A DNA stretch of 38,325 bases from UBA2160 sp964588665 (GCA_964588665.1 CAZPQQ010000026.1:1-38325); one strand, 5' to 3'. Shown: positions 22,497-31,376, numbered from the stretch's first letter. Made by a program: numbers and translations. Notes: generated from the letters alone by a model not told the origin.

Positions 22497-22742
22497 CTAC
22501 TCGACCTCGATCTCCGAGACCTCAGGGGCGTAGATGCTGATGGAGGTCTGCATCATCATGCGCACAAGGTCGTGATCGGGGACGCACTCGGGGCACTCCT
22601 CGTTCACGCCGGGGGTGTACTTGACGGTGAGCTTGCCGTCGTCTAGGCCGACGAACTCCAGCGTCCCGCCTTCGGACGCGACGACAGTGTTGACGTTGGT
22701 GAGGACCGTCTGGAGGCCCGGGTCGATGTTGCTGATAGCCAT
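22497..22742 (-). CDS. NifU-like C-terminal domain protein
   Basis: This 81-residue protein looks like a free-standing NifU C-terminal (Nfu) domain. VASEGGTLEFVGLDDGKLTV is the beta hairpin start, CPEC (Cys50 and Cys53) corresponds to the CxxC that binds a bridging Fe-S cluster, and APEVSEIEVE is the typical end. Nfu proteins deliver [4Fe-4S] clusters. The chosen ATG at 22742 has GGAG 11 bases upstream; a longer start at 22793 is possible. It follows hyuB by 66 bases on the same strand, so it may serve the product of that operon or an associated enzyme. Confidence 0.7.
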   Translation of the reverse strand: MAISNIDPGLQTVLTNVNTVVASEGGTLEFVGLDDGKLTVKYTPGVNEECPECVPDHDLVRMMMQTSISIYAPEVSEIEVE

Positions 22743-22808
22743 GTTGTCAGAAACTCCAAGTGCGTGTTGATTATATTGTCTCACATCCAGCAAGCATCGA
22801 GCGCAGGC

Positions 22809-24473
22809 CTACCGGCCGTACTCGTTGCGAGCGCTGTCTTCGGAGACGAAGCCGTTTTCGACATCGCCGCGGACGAGCTCCTCAGGTCGTTCGGTTGGGT
22901 CGCCCGCTCCTGCGCCGCTTGAGAACTCCAGCGTGAGGCGGTCGTCGTCGCCGTTCAGGGTCACGTAGCCGTTGACCATGGAGGCGGGATCGTCGCTCAG
23001 GGCGTCGCCGTTCACGATGACCGCGGTTTTCGTGCCCGCTAAGCCGCCGAAGATGCCGTCCGGCGCGAACGACAGCCTGTTGGGGTGGAAATACATGCTC
23101 AGCGGGGACTCGTGCGACGGCAGCTTGGCGACGGTCAGCCGTTGTCCCGGAGCGCCTCTGTGCCGGCCAGCGCCCGCGGAGTCGGCGATGAACTCCTTGG
23201 CGACGATCAGCGTCGGGCTGTTGAGCTCGAACACCTCGACGGGAACGTTGGACGCACTCGAAGGGAACATGTTGAGACCCATGCCGTCGCTTTGGTTCGT
23301 CGCTCCTCGACCGCCGCCGCAGAACAGGTGGGCGTTGAAAACGCGCCCGTCGGCCTCGGCGCCGTAGGTGCGTATCGACGACATCAGGCCGTTGCCAGAC
23401 TGGATGCGATCCGGGACGGCGCCGGCTAGCGCGCCGAAAATCGCGCCGTGGATGTACCATCCCGTGTTGACTCGCGAGCCAACCGAGATCGGGAACGTGC
23501 AGTTGATGATCGTGCCCTCGGGCGCCGTGACGGTAATCGGCTCGAAGCACCCCTCGTTGACCGGCACGTCCGGGATCAAGAGGCAGGCCAGCGGGTAGAA
23601 CGTGTGCCCCTGGCTGTAGATCATCGTGCAGTTCAGGCCGCCCCAGTCGACCTGAGGGGCCGAGCCTGCGAAGTCCACCGCCATCTCGTCGCCGCGAATG
23701 TCGATCTTCACCGCGATGCGGAGTGGGTCGCCGGTGCCGTCAGAGTAGACCTCGTTGGAGTACTCGCCGTCGGGAAGCTTGCTAATGGCCCAACGCATCG
23801 CCGTCTCGGAGCGTCCGCGGATCGCCTCGGACAGCGCGGCAAGGTCTTCGAGTTGGTACTCGACCAAAAAGTCCTGGACCCGCCGGACGCCGACCTCGTT
23901 GGCGGCGACCTGCGCTTCAATGTCGGTGAGAACCATCTCGGGCGCCCGCACGTTCCAGCGGAACATGTCGAACACGATCTCGACCGGCTCACCCGCGTCG
24001 TATAGCTTGCATAAGGGGAAGAAGATGCCCTCCTCGTACGAGTCGCGCACGTTCTTCGCGTCCAGCGAGCCGCCGATGTCCGAGGTGTTGGCGATGTTGC
24101 CGACGAACCCGACGAACCGGCCCTGGTGGAACACCGGCGATACGATGGCGATGTCAGGCAAGTGGCCTGCGCACATCCACGGGTCGTTCGTCATGAAGAC
24201 GTCGCCGGGTTGCATGGACTCCAGCGGGTACTTCTCGAGGATGCCTTTGGTGACGTTGGGCATCGTCATGTTGAAGACCGGCATGGAGCGGTACGCGTGC
24301 GCCAGTGAGCGGCCCTTGGCGTCGAGCACCTCGCAGCCGAAGTCGTTGGCCGACGCGATGATCGTCGACACGGCCGTCCGCAGGATCGTGGTCCACATCT
24401 CCTCTGCCACGTTGCGCATCCTGCTCCACATGATCTCGAGGGAGACGGGGTCGAACTGGTTATTGTCGGTCAT
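22809..24473 (-). CDS. hyuB: Hydantoinase B / oxoprolinase-type subunit
   Basis: The 554-residue product is a member of the HyuB (hydantoinase B/oxoprolinase) family, the larger-fold partner of HyuA in ATP-dependent N-methylhydantoinase, 5-oxoprolinase, and acetone/acetophenone carboxylases. The start FDPVSLEIMWSRM and the segments DFGCEVLDAKG, PGDVFMTNDPWMCAGHLPDI and NIANTSDIGG are family hallmarks, and SRVNTGWYIHGAIFGALAGA is the mid-domain core. AAAGGA precedes the ATG. The length is usual. It is separated from hyuA by three small genes. Which cyclic amide or ketone is the substrate is open. Confidence 0.93.
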   Translation of the reverse strand: MTDNNQFDPVSLEIMWSRMRNVAEEMWTTILRTAVSTIIASANDFGCEVLDAKGRSLAHAYRSMPVFNMTMPNVTKGILEKYPLESMQPGDVFMTNDPWMCAGHLPDIAIVSPVFHQGRFVGFVGNIANTSDIGGSLDAKNVRDSYEEGIFFPLCKLYDAGEPVEIVFDMFRWNVRAPEMVLTDIEAQVAANEVGVRRVQDFLVEYQLEDLAALSEAIRGRSETAMRWAISKLPDGEYSNEVYSDGTGDPLRIAVKIDIRGDEMAVDFAGSAPQVDWGGLNCTMIYSQGHTFYPLACLLIPDVPVNEGCFEPITVTAPEGTIINCTFPISVGSRVNTGWYIHGAIFGALAGAVPDRIQSGNGLMSSIRTYGAEADGRVFNAHLFCGGGRGATNQSDGMGLNMFPSSASNVPVEVFELNSPTLIVAKEFIADSAGAGRHRGAPGQRLTVAKLPSHESPLSMYFHPNRLSFAPDGIFGGLAGTKTAVIVNGDALSDDPASMVNGYVTLNGDDDRLTLEFSSGAGAGDPTERPEELVRGDVENGFVSEDSARNEYGR

Positions 24474-24488
24474 GAGTGTTCCTTTGGT

Positions 24489-24866
24489 TTACCTGATGTT
24501 GAGGACGCCCTGTCGGAAGTGAACATCGACATCGAATAATCTCAAGAATGATAGACCGAGCAGCCCATCGAAATTGCTGTCGCCGGGCAATTCGATACAC
24601 AAGGCATCGACTGCGGAAGCTTCCATTCCGAGAACGCGGATTCTCTGAATTCGGATCAACGGAGCCAACACATCTCCATTGGCGGTCATCAATCGCACCG
24701 TTTTCGCAGATAGCCCAGGCTTGTATCCCAACAATTCCGCGAACTCGAAAGTCACCGTGAGATACGTGGCGCCGGTGTCCAGGAGCATGTCGAGTGCAGC
24801 GCTCGTTTCAGGTCCATCAATCTCCCCAGGAACGATGATCGCCTCCGCTTTCGGATCGAGACGCAT
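24489..24866 (-). CDS. Retropepsin-like (clan AA) aspartic protease domain
   Basis: A 125-residue single-domain protein with the retropepsin signature: LLDTGATYLTV with catalytic Asp30 and, near the end, DGLLGLSFLRLFDVD, the hydrophobic Gly-containing flap partner. Such domains work as dimers. ATG at 24866 overlaps the previous stop (TGATG) so it is translationally coupled to the DUF5678-like gene; a GTG one codon earlier also exists. It lies 15 bases before hyuB. Small bacterial retropepsin-like proteins have few known substrates; no target is evident. Confidence 0.8.
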   Translation of the reverse strand: MRLDPKAEAIIVPGEIDGPETSAALDMLLDTGATYLTVTFEFAELLGYKPGLSAKTVRLMTANGDVLAPLIRIQRIRVLGMEASAVDALCIELPGDSNFDGLLGLSFLRLFDVDVHFRQGVLNIR

Positions 24867-25081
24867 CACAGGGCAATAGCCGTACCGTCTTTGATCGGCG
24901 GTCCTGAATAAGTCACGTATATTTTCCTACGACTGCCTCGAATGGCTTTCCAGACATTGGCTTTGTCTGATGAGTGCGCGATCAACTCGCCTTTCGTCGG
25001 TCCCGCGACTCCATAGTTCTCATACGCGATGGCAAGCCATTCTCCCTCGTGTTCTCGCTTCAACTGATCTATGTCGCTCAT
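24866..25081 (-). CDS. Small DUF5678-like protein (second of a tandem pair)
   Basis: This is a 71-residue protein with the pattern EGEWLAIAYENYG, a GELIAHSSDKANVWKAIRG helix and KIYVTYSGPP at the end, resembling DUF5678 proteins. It is clearly related to the preceding small protein (EHEGEWLAI against DYDGEWLAI, IYVTYSGPPIKDG against IYVTYPGPLVEDG), so the pair arose by tandem duplication. It overlaps its neighbours on both sides (ATGA before, TGATG after). The function is unknown; the tight coupling to the aspartic protease suggests a joint role, perhaps as substrate or regulator. Confidence 0.7.
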   Translation of the reverse strand: MSDIDQLKREHEGEWLAIAYENYGVAGPTKGELIAHSSDKANVWKAIRGSRRKIYVTYSGPPIKDGTAIAL

Positions 25082-25326
25082 GTTGATCGTTCCTCATGCA
25101 CAATGATGGGGGAAAACGCCACTGCGTGTCCATCTTCAACCAGCGGGCCAGGATATGTTACGTAAATCTCCCTCGCGTCACCCTTGATAGCCTTACGCAC
25201 GGCCTTCCAATCAGTGGAATGATGCAAAAGATCACCCTCGGTTGGTCCTTCAATCTCCTTCTTCGTGACCATTATCGCCAGCCATTCGCCGTCGTAATCT
25301 TGTTTGAGTTGTTCGATTATGGCCAC
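25078..25326 (-). CDS. Small DUF5678-like protein (first of a tandem pair)
   Basis: This 82-residue protein has DYDGEWLAIMV, GDLLHHSTDWKAVRKAIKG and REIYVTYPGPLVEDG, plus a short C-terminal extension missing from its paralogue. Translation starts at GTG (25326) with GAGGTGAACC in front. It follows hyuA by 66 bases, making it the first gene of the inserted small-gene trio. It is similar to DUF5678; the function is unknown. Confidence 0.7.
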   Translation of the reverse strand: MAIIEQLKQDYDGEWLAIMVTKKEIEGPTEGDLLHHSTDWKAVRKAIKGDAREIYVTYPGPLVEDGHAVAFSPIIVHEERST

Positions 25327-25392
25327 CGGTTCACCTCATGACGGGCGTGTTGCACGAACTGGCTCACTACTGACAGATTCCATTGTACCCGT

Positions 25393-27486
25393 TCACGCGC
25401 CGATCTCGATCACGAGGTTGAGCCACTGGTCGATCGTAGCGCTGTCTGCGGGGCGGATCACGGTGGTCGACTCCTCCTCTTCGACGATGGCTGGACCCGT
25501 AATGCGACTGCCTGCGGGAAGACGGTAGCGGTCGTAGACGGGGCAGTCGACGAAGCCGTCGGCGTCTGGGAAGTACGCGGACCGTGTTCTTTTGACAGCG
25601 ACGCTCGGATCGGCGTCAGATTCGACGGCCTGCTCACGAAGATGCAGGTACGGCTGCGGTCCGCTGACCAGCGATCGCCAGTTCTGCACCTCGATCGGGA
25701 TGCTGAGATTCTTGCGGCTGTACAGTTCCTGGTATATCCGGTGGAACTCCTCTTCAATGCCCTCAGACTGGGCGCCGTCCAGCGCGCCGTCCGGAATCGG
25801 GACGTTGATCTCGTGAATCTGTCCGACCAGCCGCATGTCCGCCGTTCTCGACAGCGTGACTTCGTCGGCGGGGACGCCGGCGTTGACCAGCATCTCGCGA
25901 CCCCACACCTCCATCTCGTCGAACACTCGGCCCGCCGCCGACCAGTCCGTGCGGTCCAACAGCCCCGGCATCGAACGCACGCTCTCGAACGACAACGGCG
26001 CCGCCAGACAACCCAAAGCGGACGTGACGCCCGCGCCCAGCGGAACGATGACCCGTTTCGCTCCGAGGATCCGAGCGACCTCACTGGCGTGCGCGGGCCC
26101 GGCGCCGCCGAACGCGACCAGGGCGTAGTTGCGCGGGTCGCGGTTTCGCTCGATGATGTGGATGCGGGCCGCGGCGGCCATGCTCTCGGTGACGACGCTG
26201 TAGATGCCCCAGGCGGCTTCGACCCCGCTCATGCCCATGCTATCGCCGAGCTCCGTAATCGCCTTCCGCGCCGACTCGGCGTCCAATTTCATTCTGCCGC
26301 CGAGGAAGTACTCAGGGTTCAGGTAGCCGAGCAACAGGTTTGCGTCGGTTACCGTCGGGTCGACGCCGCCGAGTCCGTAGCATGCGGGTCCCGGACTGGC
26401 GCCGGAACTCTGCGGCCCTACCCTGAGCAGGCCCAGATTGTCCAGCCAAGCGATGCTGCCGCCGCCGGAGCCGATTTCGATCAGGTCCAGCACCGGAATT
26501 AGGATAGGAAGGCCACTGCCCTTTTTGAAGCGGTGGACTCGAGCTACCTCGATGCTGTTCGACTGAGTCGGGCTTCCGTCCTCGATGACGCAGGTTTTCG
26601 CGGTCGTGCCGCCCATGTCCAACGAGATCAGGTCGGGTTCGCCCAGAAGACGGCTGTAGAAGCTTGCCGCCAGCGCTCCCGCGGCTGGACCTGATTCCAG
26701 CAGCCGTACGGGGCGTTGGCGGGCCGCGTCCGCGTCCATCACACCGCCTGCCGAGTGCATGACCAGGAGCCGCCCGGGATAGCCCTGGCGCTCCAGCTCC
26801 TGTTCGACGCGGCGAACGTATCGCGACACCGACGGCTTGATGTAGCCGTCGGCCACGGTGGTGGAGGTGCGCTCGTATTCGTTGATTACAGGCGCCACCT
26901 CGGACGACATGGACACCGGCAGGTCGGGATGTCGTTCGGCGATCTGTCGCTTCAGCTCTTGCTCGTTCGCGGGGTTTTTGTAGGAATGGAGCAACGATAT
27001 TGCCACGGCGTCGATCCCGTCGTCCACGAGCGAGTCGATGATGGCTGCGGTCTGATCGGCATCAGGCGCCACGAATACGTCCCCGTCGCGGCTCGTGCGC
27101 TCGGAAATCTCCATACGCAGCCGTCGAGGGACGATGGGATCGGGGAACCGCGCGTGCAGATCGTGCATGTCGTAGATCTGCTCACGACCCATCTCGAGGA
27201 TGTCGCGGAACCCTTCGGTGGTCAGGAGGGCGATGTTGGCACCCTTCCGCTCGATGATGGAGTTGGTGGCCAAGGTGGTGCTGTGAACGATCACCTGTAG
27301 GTCGGATACGTTTGCGCCCACCGCGTCGAGCAACTCGGCCACGCCGTCGAGGAGACCCTGCGCCGGGTCTTCCGCGTCGGTGAGGACCTTGTGGACGCGA
27401 AGTTCGCCGGAATCGAGGTCGAGCAGGGTGAAGTCGGTGAACGTGCCGCCGATGTCGATGCTGAGCGAGTGTGTCTGCCGGATCAT
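25393..27486 (-). CDS. hyuA: Hydantoinase A / oxoprolinase-type subunit
   Basis: HyuA-family proteins are ASKHA-fold ATPases that activate cyclic amides or ketones together with HyuB. At the start LSIDIGGTFTDFTLLDLDSG (8-27) is the phosphate-1 motif, HSTTLATNSIIERKGA follows, and the second half begins SLDMGGTTAKTCVIEDG. FGGAGPAHASEVARILG is also typical. The length of 697 residues is standard. GAGGAGCG precedes the ATG. A possible 25-codon leader frame ends on its start codon. The gene is downstream of an MFS carrier and small membrane protein in the same orientation, so uptake and hydrolysis may be linked. Confidence 0.94.
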   Translation of the reverse strand: MIRQTHSLSIDIGGTFTDFTLLDLDSGELRVHKVLTDAEDPAQGLLDGVAELLDAVGANVSDLQVIVHSTTLATNSIIERKGANIALLTTEGFRDILEMGREQIYDMHDLHARFPDPIVPRRLRMEISERTSRDGDVFVAPDADQTAAIIDSLVDDGIDAVAISLLHSYKNPANEQELKRQIAERHPDLPVSMSSEVAPVINEYERTSTTVADGYIKPSVSRYVRRVEQELERQGYPGRLLVMHSAGGVMDADAARQRPVRLLESGPAAGALAASFYSRLLGEPDLISLDMGGTTAKTCVIEDGSPTQSNSIEVARVHRFKKGSGLPILIPVLDLIEIGSGGGSIAWLDNLGLLRVGPQSSGASPGPACYGLGGVDPTVTDANLLLGYLNPEYFLGGRMKLDAESARKAITELGDSMGMSGVEAAWGIYSVVTESMAAAARIHIIERNRDPRNYALVAFGGAGPAHASEVARILGAKRVIVPLGAGVTSALGCLAAPLSFESVRSMPGLLDRTDWSAAGRVFDEMEVWGREMLVNAGVPADEVTLSRTADMRLVGQIHEINVPIPDGALDGAQSEGIEEEFHRIYQELYSRKNLSIPIEVQNWRSLVSGPQPYLHLREQAVESDADPSVAVKRTRSAYFPDADGFVDCPVYDRYRLPAGSRITGPAIVEEEESTTVIRPADSATIDQWLNLVIEIGA

Positions 27487-27560
27487 GCTTCGCTCCTCGG
27501 TGCAACGCTTGGGACGACGGCGGCGGCGTCGAGTGGTGTCACGATATCGGGTTCAGCCAA
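27483..27560 (-). CDS. Possible 25-codon leader ORF coupled to hyuA
   Basis: On the minus strand AAGGAG (27571-27566) lies 5 bases before a TTG at 27560. That frame encodes 25 residues starting AEPDIVTPLDAAAVVP after the initiator and ends in TGA overlapping the hyuA ATG (ATGA). The spacing and overlap are what translational coupling needs. It has no resemblance to a known leader peptide and may be chance or the remnant of a longer gene. Confidence 0.35.
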   Translation of the reverse strand: MAEPDIVTPLDAAAVVPSVAPRSEA

Positions 27561-27616
27561 TGGTTCTCCTTTGCTCGGTGTATGGCGCGTCGTCGGACGC
27601 TTCTCGCTTGGTTGGG

Positions 27617-28972
27617 CTAGTCTGCCGCCTCGGGCGTGGCCGGGGCGCGTCTGAGCCTTGACTCCCATCCCTGGAAGAAAACATGGTACATGGCGGCCGC
27701 GATGACCACCAGCGCCGCCGCCACCACGAAGGCTGGCAAGAACTCGGCGACGTCGACTCCGATATCGACGTTCGCCGCTTCAACGCCGATCAGAATGCCC
27801 GCGATGCCTGCTCCGAACGCGCCGCCCAGGTCGAAGGCCATGTGAGTCATCCCCGCGGTCGTGCCACGCTCCTTGGCGACAGTGAGCTCCATCGATATCT
27901 GGTTGCGGATCGGCATCGAGAGGCTGTAGAACGCGTCACGCAGCAAGAAGAACGCCACCACAAGCGGCAGCCCAGCCACGGCCATTGGCACGGCTACCAT
28001 CAAAACGAGGAAGGGAACAGACGCGATCTGCGTGACCGCGATGCTCCGGACCTTCCCCCATTTCTGGACCAGCATGCCGGAGAACACTATCGCCCCAGCC
28101 CCGCCCACCGCGCCGACGGCGAAGATTGCGGAGATCTGTCGGTCGGTTGCGCCGAGGCCCAAGTCGAAGAAGATGTTGAAGAACCGCGTTGCCAACCCGA
28201 AGCCGGTACCGACAACCAGGCTGGCTACCGTCAGTTTTGCTATGTTGCTGAAGTTGACCACGTTCTTGAGAGCGAACAGGTCGAGGAAGGATTCCACCAG
28301 CTCGACCCGCTTCTCCGTCATGAACGCCAGTGGGGCGAGTCCGGCCAGCGTGAGGGGCAGAGACGCCACGAGCACCCATCGCGCCGAATCGACGTCCAGG
28401 TCAGGGACTCCGATGGATATGGCCCAGACCAGAGGCAACGCGCTCCCCACACCACGAGACACCATGAGGAACATGGCGTTCAGGCTGAACAGCAATGGCC
28501 TCTCCTCTGGTTCGCTGTTCTCCATGATGAAAGGCGGCCCCGCGACGCCGTGGAACGCCTCGCCGACGCCTGAGATGGCAGCCAGAACCAGGAGCATCTC
28601 CTTGCTGTCGGTCACAAACAGGAGCGCACCCCTGGCGCCCAGGCTGATGCAGGTTGCGATGAAGAATGCCTTTCGGCGTCCGATTTTGTCCGCTAGGAGT
28701 CCGGCGGGAAAGGCGACGAGTCCGTGGAAAAGCATGTCCACCATGATGAACAGGCCGACGAAGCTGGTCCCGAACCCCAGCCGCAGCAGGTAGAGGTTGA
28801 ACATCACGGTCCAGATGCCCGCCCCGAGTTGCGACAGCAACGAGTAGCCGAGGAAGAGTTTGGCGTTTACCGTGAACCGCTTGGCCGTCGCCAGATACCC
28901 GGCGATTCCGCCTTCAGGGACGGGTGATTCTTGCTGGTCTGCCGGAGGTCGATCGATTGGCGCGTTCGACAT
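27617..28972 (-). CDS. MFS transporter
   Basis: This major facilitator superfamily permease of 451 residues has about 12 membrane helices. The motif A loop between helices 2 and 3 reads GLLADKIGRRKAF (91-103), and a second related loop follows helix 8 (SGMLVQKWGKVRSIA). The N-terminal 30 residues are polar and cytoplasmic. GAGGTGTAGCT precedes the ATG, and the gene starts 2 bases after the stop of the small membrane-protein gene, so the two are co-transcribed. Downstream is hyuA. The substrate is unknown. Confidence 0.9.
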   Translation of the reverse strand: MSNAPIDRPPADQQESPVPEGGIAGYLATAKRFTVNAKLFLGYSLLSQLGAGIWTVMFNLYLLRLGFGTSFVGLFIMVDMLFHGLVAFPAGLLADKIGRRKAFFIATCISLGARGALLFVTDSKEMLLVLAAISGVGEAFHGVAGPPFIMENSEPEERPLLFSLNAMFLMVSRGVGSALPLVWAISIGVPDLDVDSARWVLVASLPLTLAGLAPLAFMTEKRVELVESFLDLFALKNVVNFSNIAKLTVASLVVGTGFGLATRFFNIFFDLGLGATDRQISAIFAVGAVGGAGAIVFSGMLVQKWGKVRSIAVTQIASVPFLVLMVAVPMAVAGLPLVVAFFLLRDAFYSLSMPIRNQISMELTVAKERGTTAGMTHMAFDLGGAFGAGIAGILIGVEAANVDIGVDVAEFLPAFVVAAALVVIAAAMYHVFFQGWESRLRRAPATPEAAD

Positions 28973-28974
28973 AG

Positions 28975-29262
28975 CTACACCTCGTCTTCACTCTCGATAT
29001 CCAAGGCGTCTTCGTGGCCCAATTGTTCGGATTGAATTGACGCGCTCCATCGCAGAACAAACATCAAGACGAAAAGCCCGACCACGGCGACGAACGCGCC
29101 GATAACGGCATACGACGCAGTATCGGACAGGCTGCCAATGTGCACGCCACCGCCGTTGGCCTCGGCGACGCGATGAGCAGACAAGCCGACTGTTAGTGCG
29201 GCGAGAACCGCGGGGAGTGTCCGCTTCAGTTTGCGTCTCGGCGTGGAAGATCTGTCTGACAT
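28975..29262 (-). CDS. Small membrane protein of unknown function
   Basis: This is a 95-residue protein. A basic start (PRRKLKRT) is followed by a signal-peptide-like helix (LPAVLAALTVGLSAHRVAEA). A short extracytoplasmic stretch NGGGVHIGSLSDTA comes next, then one membrane helix (YAVIGAFVAVVGLFVLMFVL), and the cytoplasmic tail is acidic (EDALDIESEDEV). No clear ribosome binding site is seen. It is followed after 2 bases by the MFS gene. It is unrecognised. It could be an accessory subunit of that carrier. Confidence 0.6.
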   Translation of the reverse strand: MSDRSSTPRRKLKRTLPAVLAALTVGLSAHRVAEANGGGVHIGSLSDTASYAVIGAFVAVVGLFVLMFVLRWSASIQSEQLGHEDALDIESEDEV

Positions 29263-29469
29263 CAGGAATTGTGTCGCTCTGGTCCAGCCAAGCGCGTCGG
29301 GTCAAGTGCACGAAGCCAGGGTTGGTTGGCGCATTGTAGAACTTACTTTGTTTCAAGTCGGCTAGCAAGGGGCACGGACACATAGAAGCGATCGCAGAGG
29401 CGTTTCTGAACGCGAAGGCGTACGGATGTGTGGACCCGACGATATGCGGTTACGGTGGGTCGAGACAGC

Positions 29470-30876
29470 CTATCGAGTTTCGCCCTGTGCGCTTCGCGCG
29501 CTCTTCGCGTTCAGGACGATGCCGCGGAGCGTCGCATGGGCTGCGAGCGAGCGTCGTTCCGAAGACTCCCAGTCGACGTCCCCGGCGGCGGCGACTGCGC
29601 GCTGTGGCTCTCTGAGAACGAATGCGGCCACGACCGTGGCTGCTATGGCGACGACAGCGGCGATGAGGAAGATTCCCCGGGGCGTAATGAATCCGCTGAC
29701 GGCGGCGAGGATCAACGGCCCGGCGACGCCCCCCATCGAGGCGGCGGAGCTCTTGATCCCCATCACCCTCGACCTGTGTCGCGCGGACGTGATGTCCAAG
29801 TAGAAGGCGCTCAACGCGGGCATTATCATCGCCTCCCCGAGGCCGGCGCTGACCGCGGCAAGGATCATCATTGAGAACGACCTGACGAACGCAATGCCCA
29901 CGAAGAATGCCGCGAACAAGACGAATCCGATGAGTATCATCGGCGTACGGCCGAATCTGTCGCTGGCCCTGCCTGTCACTGTCTGCCCGAGCACCATCGT
30001 CAATCCGTAAGCTCCGGCGATCAGCCCGAAACGGGTCGGGCTCCACCCAAGGTCGTCGTAGAAATAGAAGACCATCTGGGGTTCGATAAAGGTGAACGCG
30101 AACGACAGTGTGAAGTCGAGGACCAACAGCATTCCGAAGATGTACACGGGTTTGGGGATGGACTCCCATATCGACGGTCTGCCCGCGATGGCTGTCTGAG
30201 CGGCGCGCCGTTGATGAAGCGCCTCTCTTCGTCGGACAACACGGGTGCGTGTCTCGGGAACCAGCAGAACGGCGGCAGTAAACGCCACGACGCCCAATGC
30301 CGCGGATACGATGAACGGCGCCTCGTATCCCCATAAGTCATACAGCACGCCGCCGAGCACCGGTCCGAAGATGAACCCAACTCCCAGGCTCGCCATGACC
30401 GTTCCGACCCATTGGGCGCGTCGGTTCTCGGGGATGATGTCAGCGACCACTCCCATCGTGGCCGGCATCAGCCCGGCTGTGACGCCCCCTTCAACCGCCC
30501 GCACCGCGATGAAGGCCCACGTCGACGTAGCGAAAAGAAAGCCGACGTTGGTGAGCGCGAAGCCGAACAGGGCCACCAAAACGACAGGCTTGCGGCCGAA
30601 TCTGTCTGCGGCCGTTCCCATCAGCGGCGCCACGAGGAGCTGGGCCAGCGCGAACGACATGGTCATGATGCCCAACGCCCCGACGCCGGATCCGAACTCG
30701 CCCAGCCTCTTGGCGAAAATCGGGAAGATGATCCCGAAGCCGGTCATCTGGAGGGCGACGCTGGCGGCCAGCAGCAGAACGATGGCGTGGCTCCGGCGCG
30801 GGCTCAGACCCGAAACCGTGACGTCCGTCGCCTCGACGACCAGCCCCAAGCGCGGCTTAGGTGAATCCGAACTCAT
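29470..30876 (-). CDS. MFS transporter (TetA/drug-efflux-like)
   Basis: This 468-residue permease has 12 predicted membrane helices. Motif A GTAADRFGRKP (87-97) is present, a related loop TGRASDRFGRTP occurs in the second half, and GFIFGPVLGGVLYD matches motif C of the drug:H+ antiporter (DHA1) group. The N-terminal 28 residues are an extra cytoplasmic stretch. The start overlaps the stop of the SnoaL-like gene (ATGA). It ends the minus-strand run that begins with the LLM oxidoreductase. Export of a hydrophobic compound is likely; the substrate is not known. Confidence 0.9.
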   Translation of the reverse strand: MSSDSPKPRLGLVVEATDVTVSGLSPRRSHAIVLLLAASVALQMTGFGIIFPIFAKRLGEFGSGVGALGIMTMSFALAQLLVAPLMGTAADRFGRKPVVLVALFGFALTNVGFLFATSTWAFIAVRAVEGGVTAGLMPATMGVVADIIPENRRAQWVGTVMASLGVGFIFGPVLGGVLYDLWGYEAPFIVSAALGVVAFTAAVLLVPETRTRVVRRREALHQRRAAQTAIAGRPSIWESIPKPVYIFGMLLVLDFTLSFAFTFIEPQMVFYFYDDLGWSPTRFGLIAGAYGLTMVLGQTVTGRASDRFGRTPMILIGFVLFAAFFVGIAFVRSFSMMILAAVSAGLGEAMIMPALSAFYLDITSARHRSRVMGIKSSAASMGGVAGPLILAAVSGFITPRGIFLIAAVVAIAATVVAAFVLREPQRAVAAAGDVDWESSERRSLAAHATLRGIVLNAKSARSAQGETR

Positions 30877-31313
30877 GGCTCCACGCCGAGCTCCACCATC
30901 ACGGTCGCCAGGTCGAGGTACAGCGTCTCGCGCTGGATCAGACCGCCTTCAACGTCGTAGACGGAAACGCCTCGGAATCGGATGGTCCGGCCCGTCGGGG
31001 AGACAGGCTCGTCGAACACCGGGGGACCTAGCGGTTGCTCATGCGTGCCGATAAAGACCCACTGTGTGACGACCACGTCCGGCGTCGCGATGGTTCGAGT
31101 GATCTCGTAGTCGCTTTCCGGGAACGCGGCGAACCAGGCGGGCCAGAAGTTACGAGTGATCTCCGCCGAGAGCGGAGGGTCCGCCGACGCGTCATAGTGA
31201 ACGAAGTCCAGCACGAAACTCTCCGCGCGCAAGGACTCCATCGAAGCGACGTCGTTGTTGGTCATCGCCGCCGCGTAGGCTGAAACCACGTCCAAGGCGG
31301 ATCGAACAGCCAT
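30873..31313 (-). CDS. SnoaL/NTF2-like protein
   Basis: The 146-residue protein has the SnoaL-like cone-shaped alpha+beta fold. It starts with the helix VVSAYAAAMTNNDVASMESL and goes on with FVLDFVHYDASADPPLSAEITRNFWPAWFAAFPES. The strands VVVTQWVFIGTHEQP and TIRFRGVSVYDVEGGLIQRETLYLD then follow. Such folds serve as polyketide cyclases, ester hydrolases or binding proteins. GAGGGGAGTG precedes the ATG at 31313 (a GTG one codon earlier is in frame). It is coupled to the MFS exporter, so both may handle the same compound. Confidence 0.8.
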   Translation of the reverse strand: MAVRSALDVVSAYAAAMTNNDVASMESLRAESFVLDFVHYDASADPPLSAEITRNFWPAWFAAFPESDYEITRTIATPDVVVTQWVFIGTHEQPLGPPVFDEPVSPTGRTIRFRGVSVYDVEGGLIQRETLYLDLATVMVELGVEP

Positions 31314-31376
31314 CACTCCCCCTCAACCGGTTGCTGTTGGCGTCGTCGTCGTTGCTGCCGGCCCCGATTTCCCGGA

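Noticed and set aside
26716..27300. 194-codon frame antisense to hyuA
   Set aside because: It is a shadow of the strongly recognisable HyuA frame, rich in His/Arg/Val as such shadows are.
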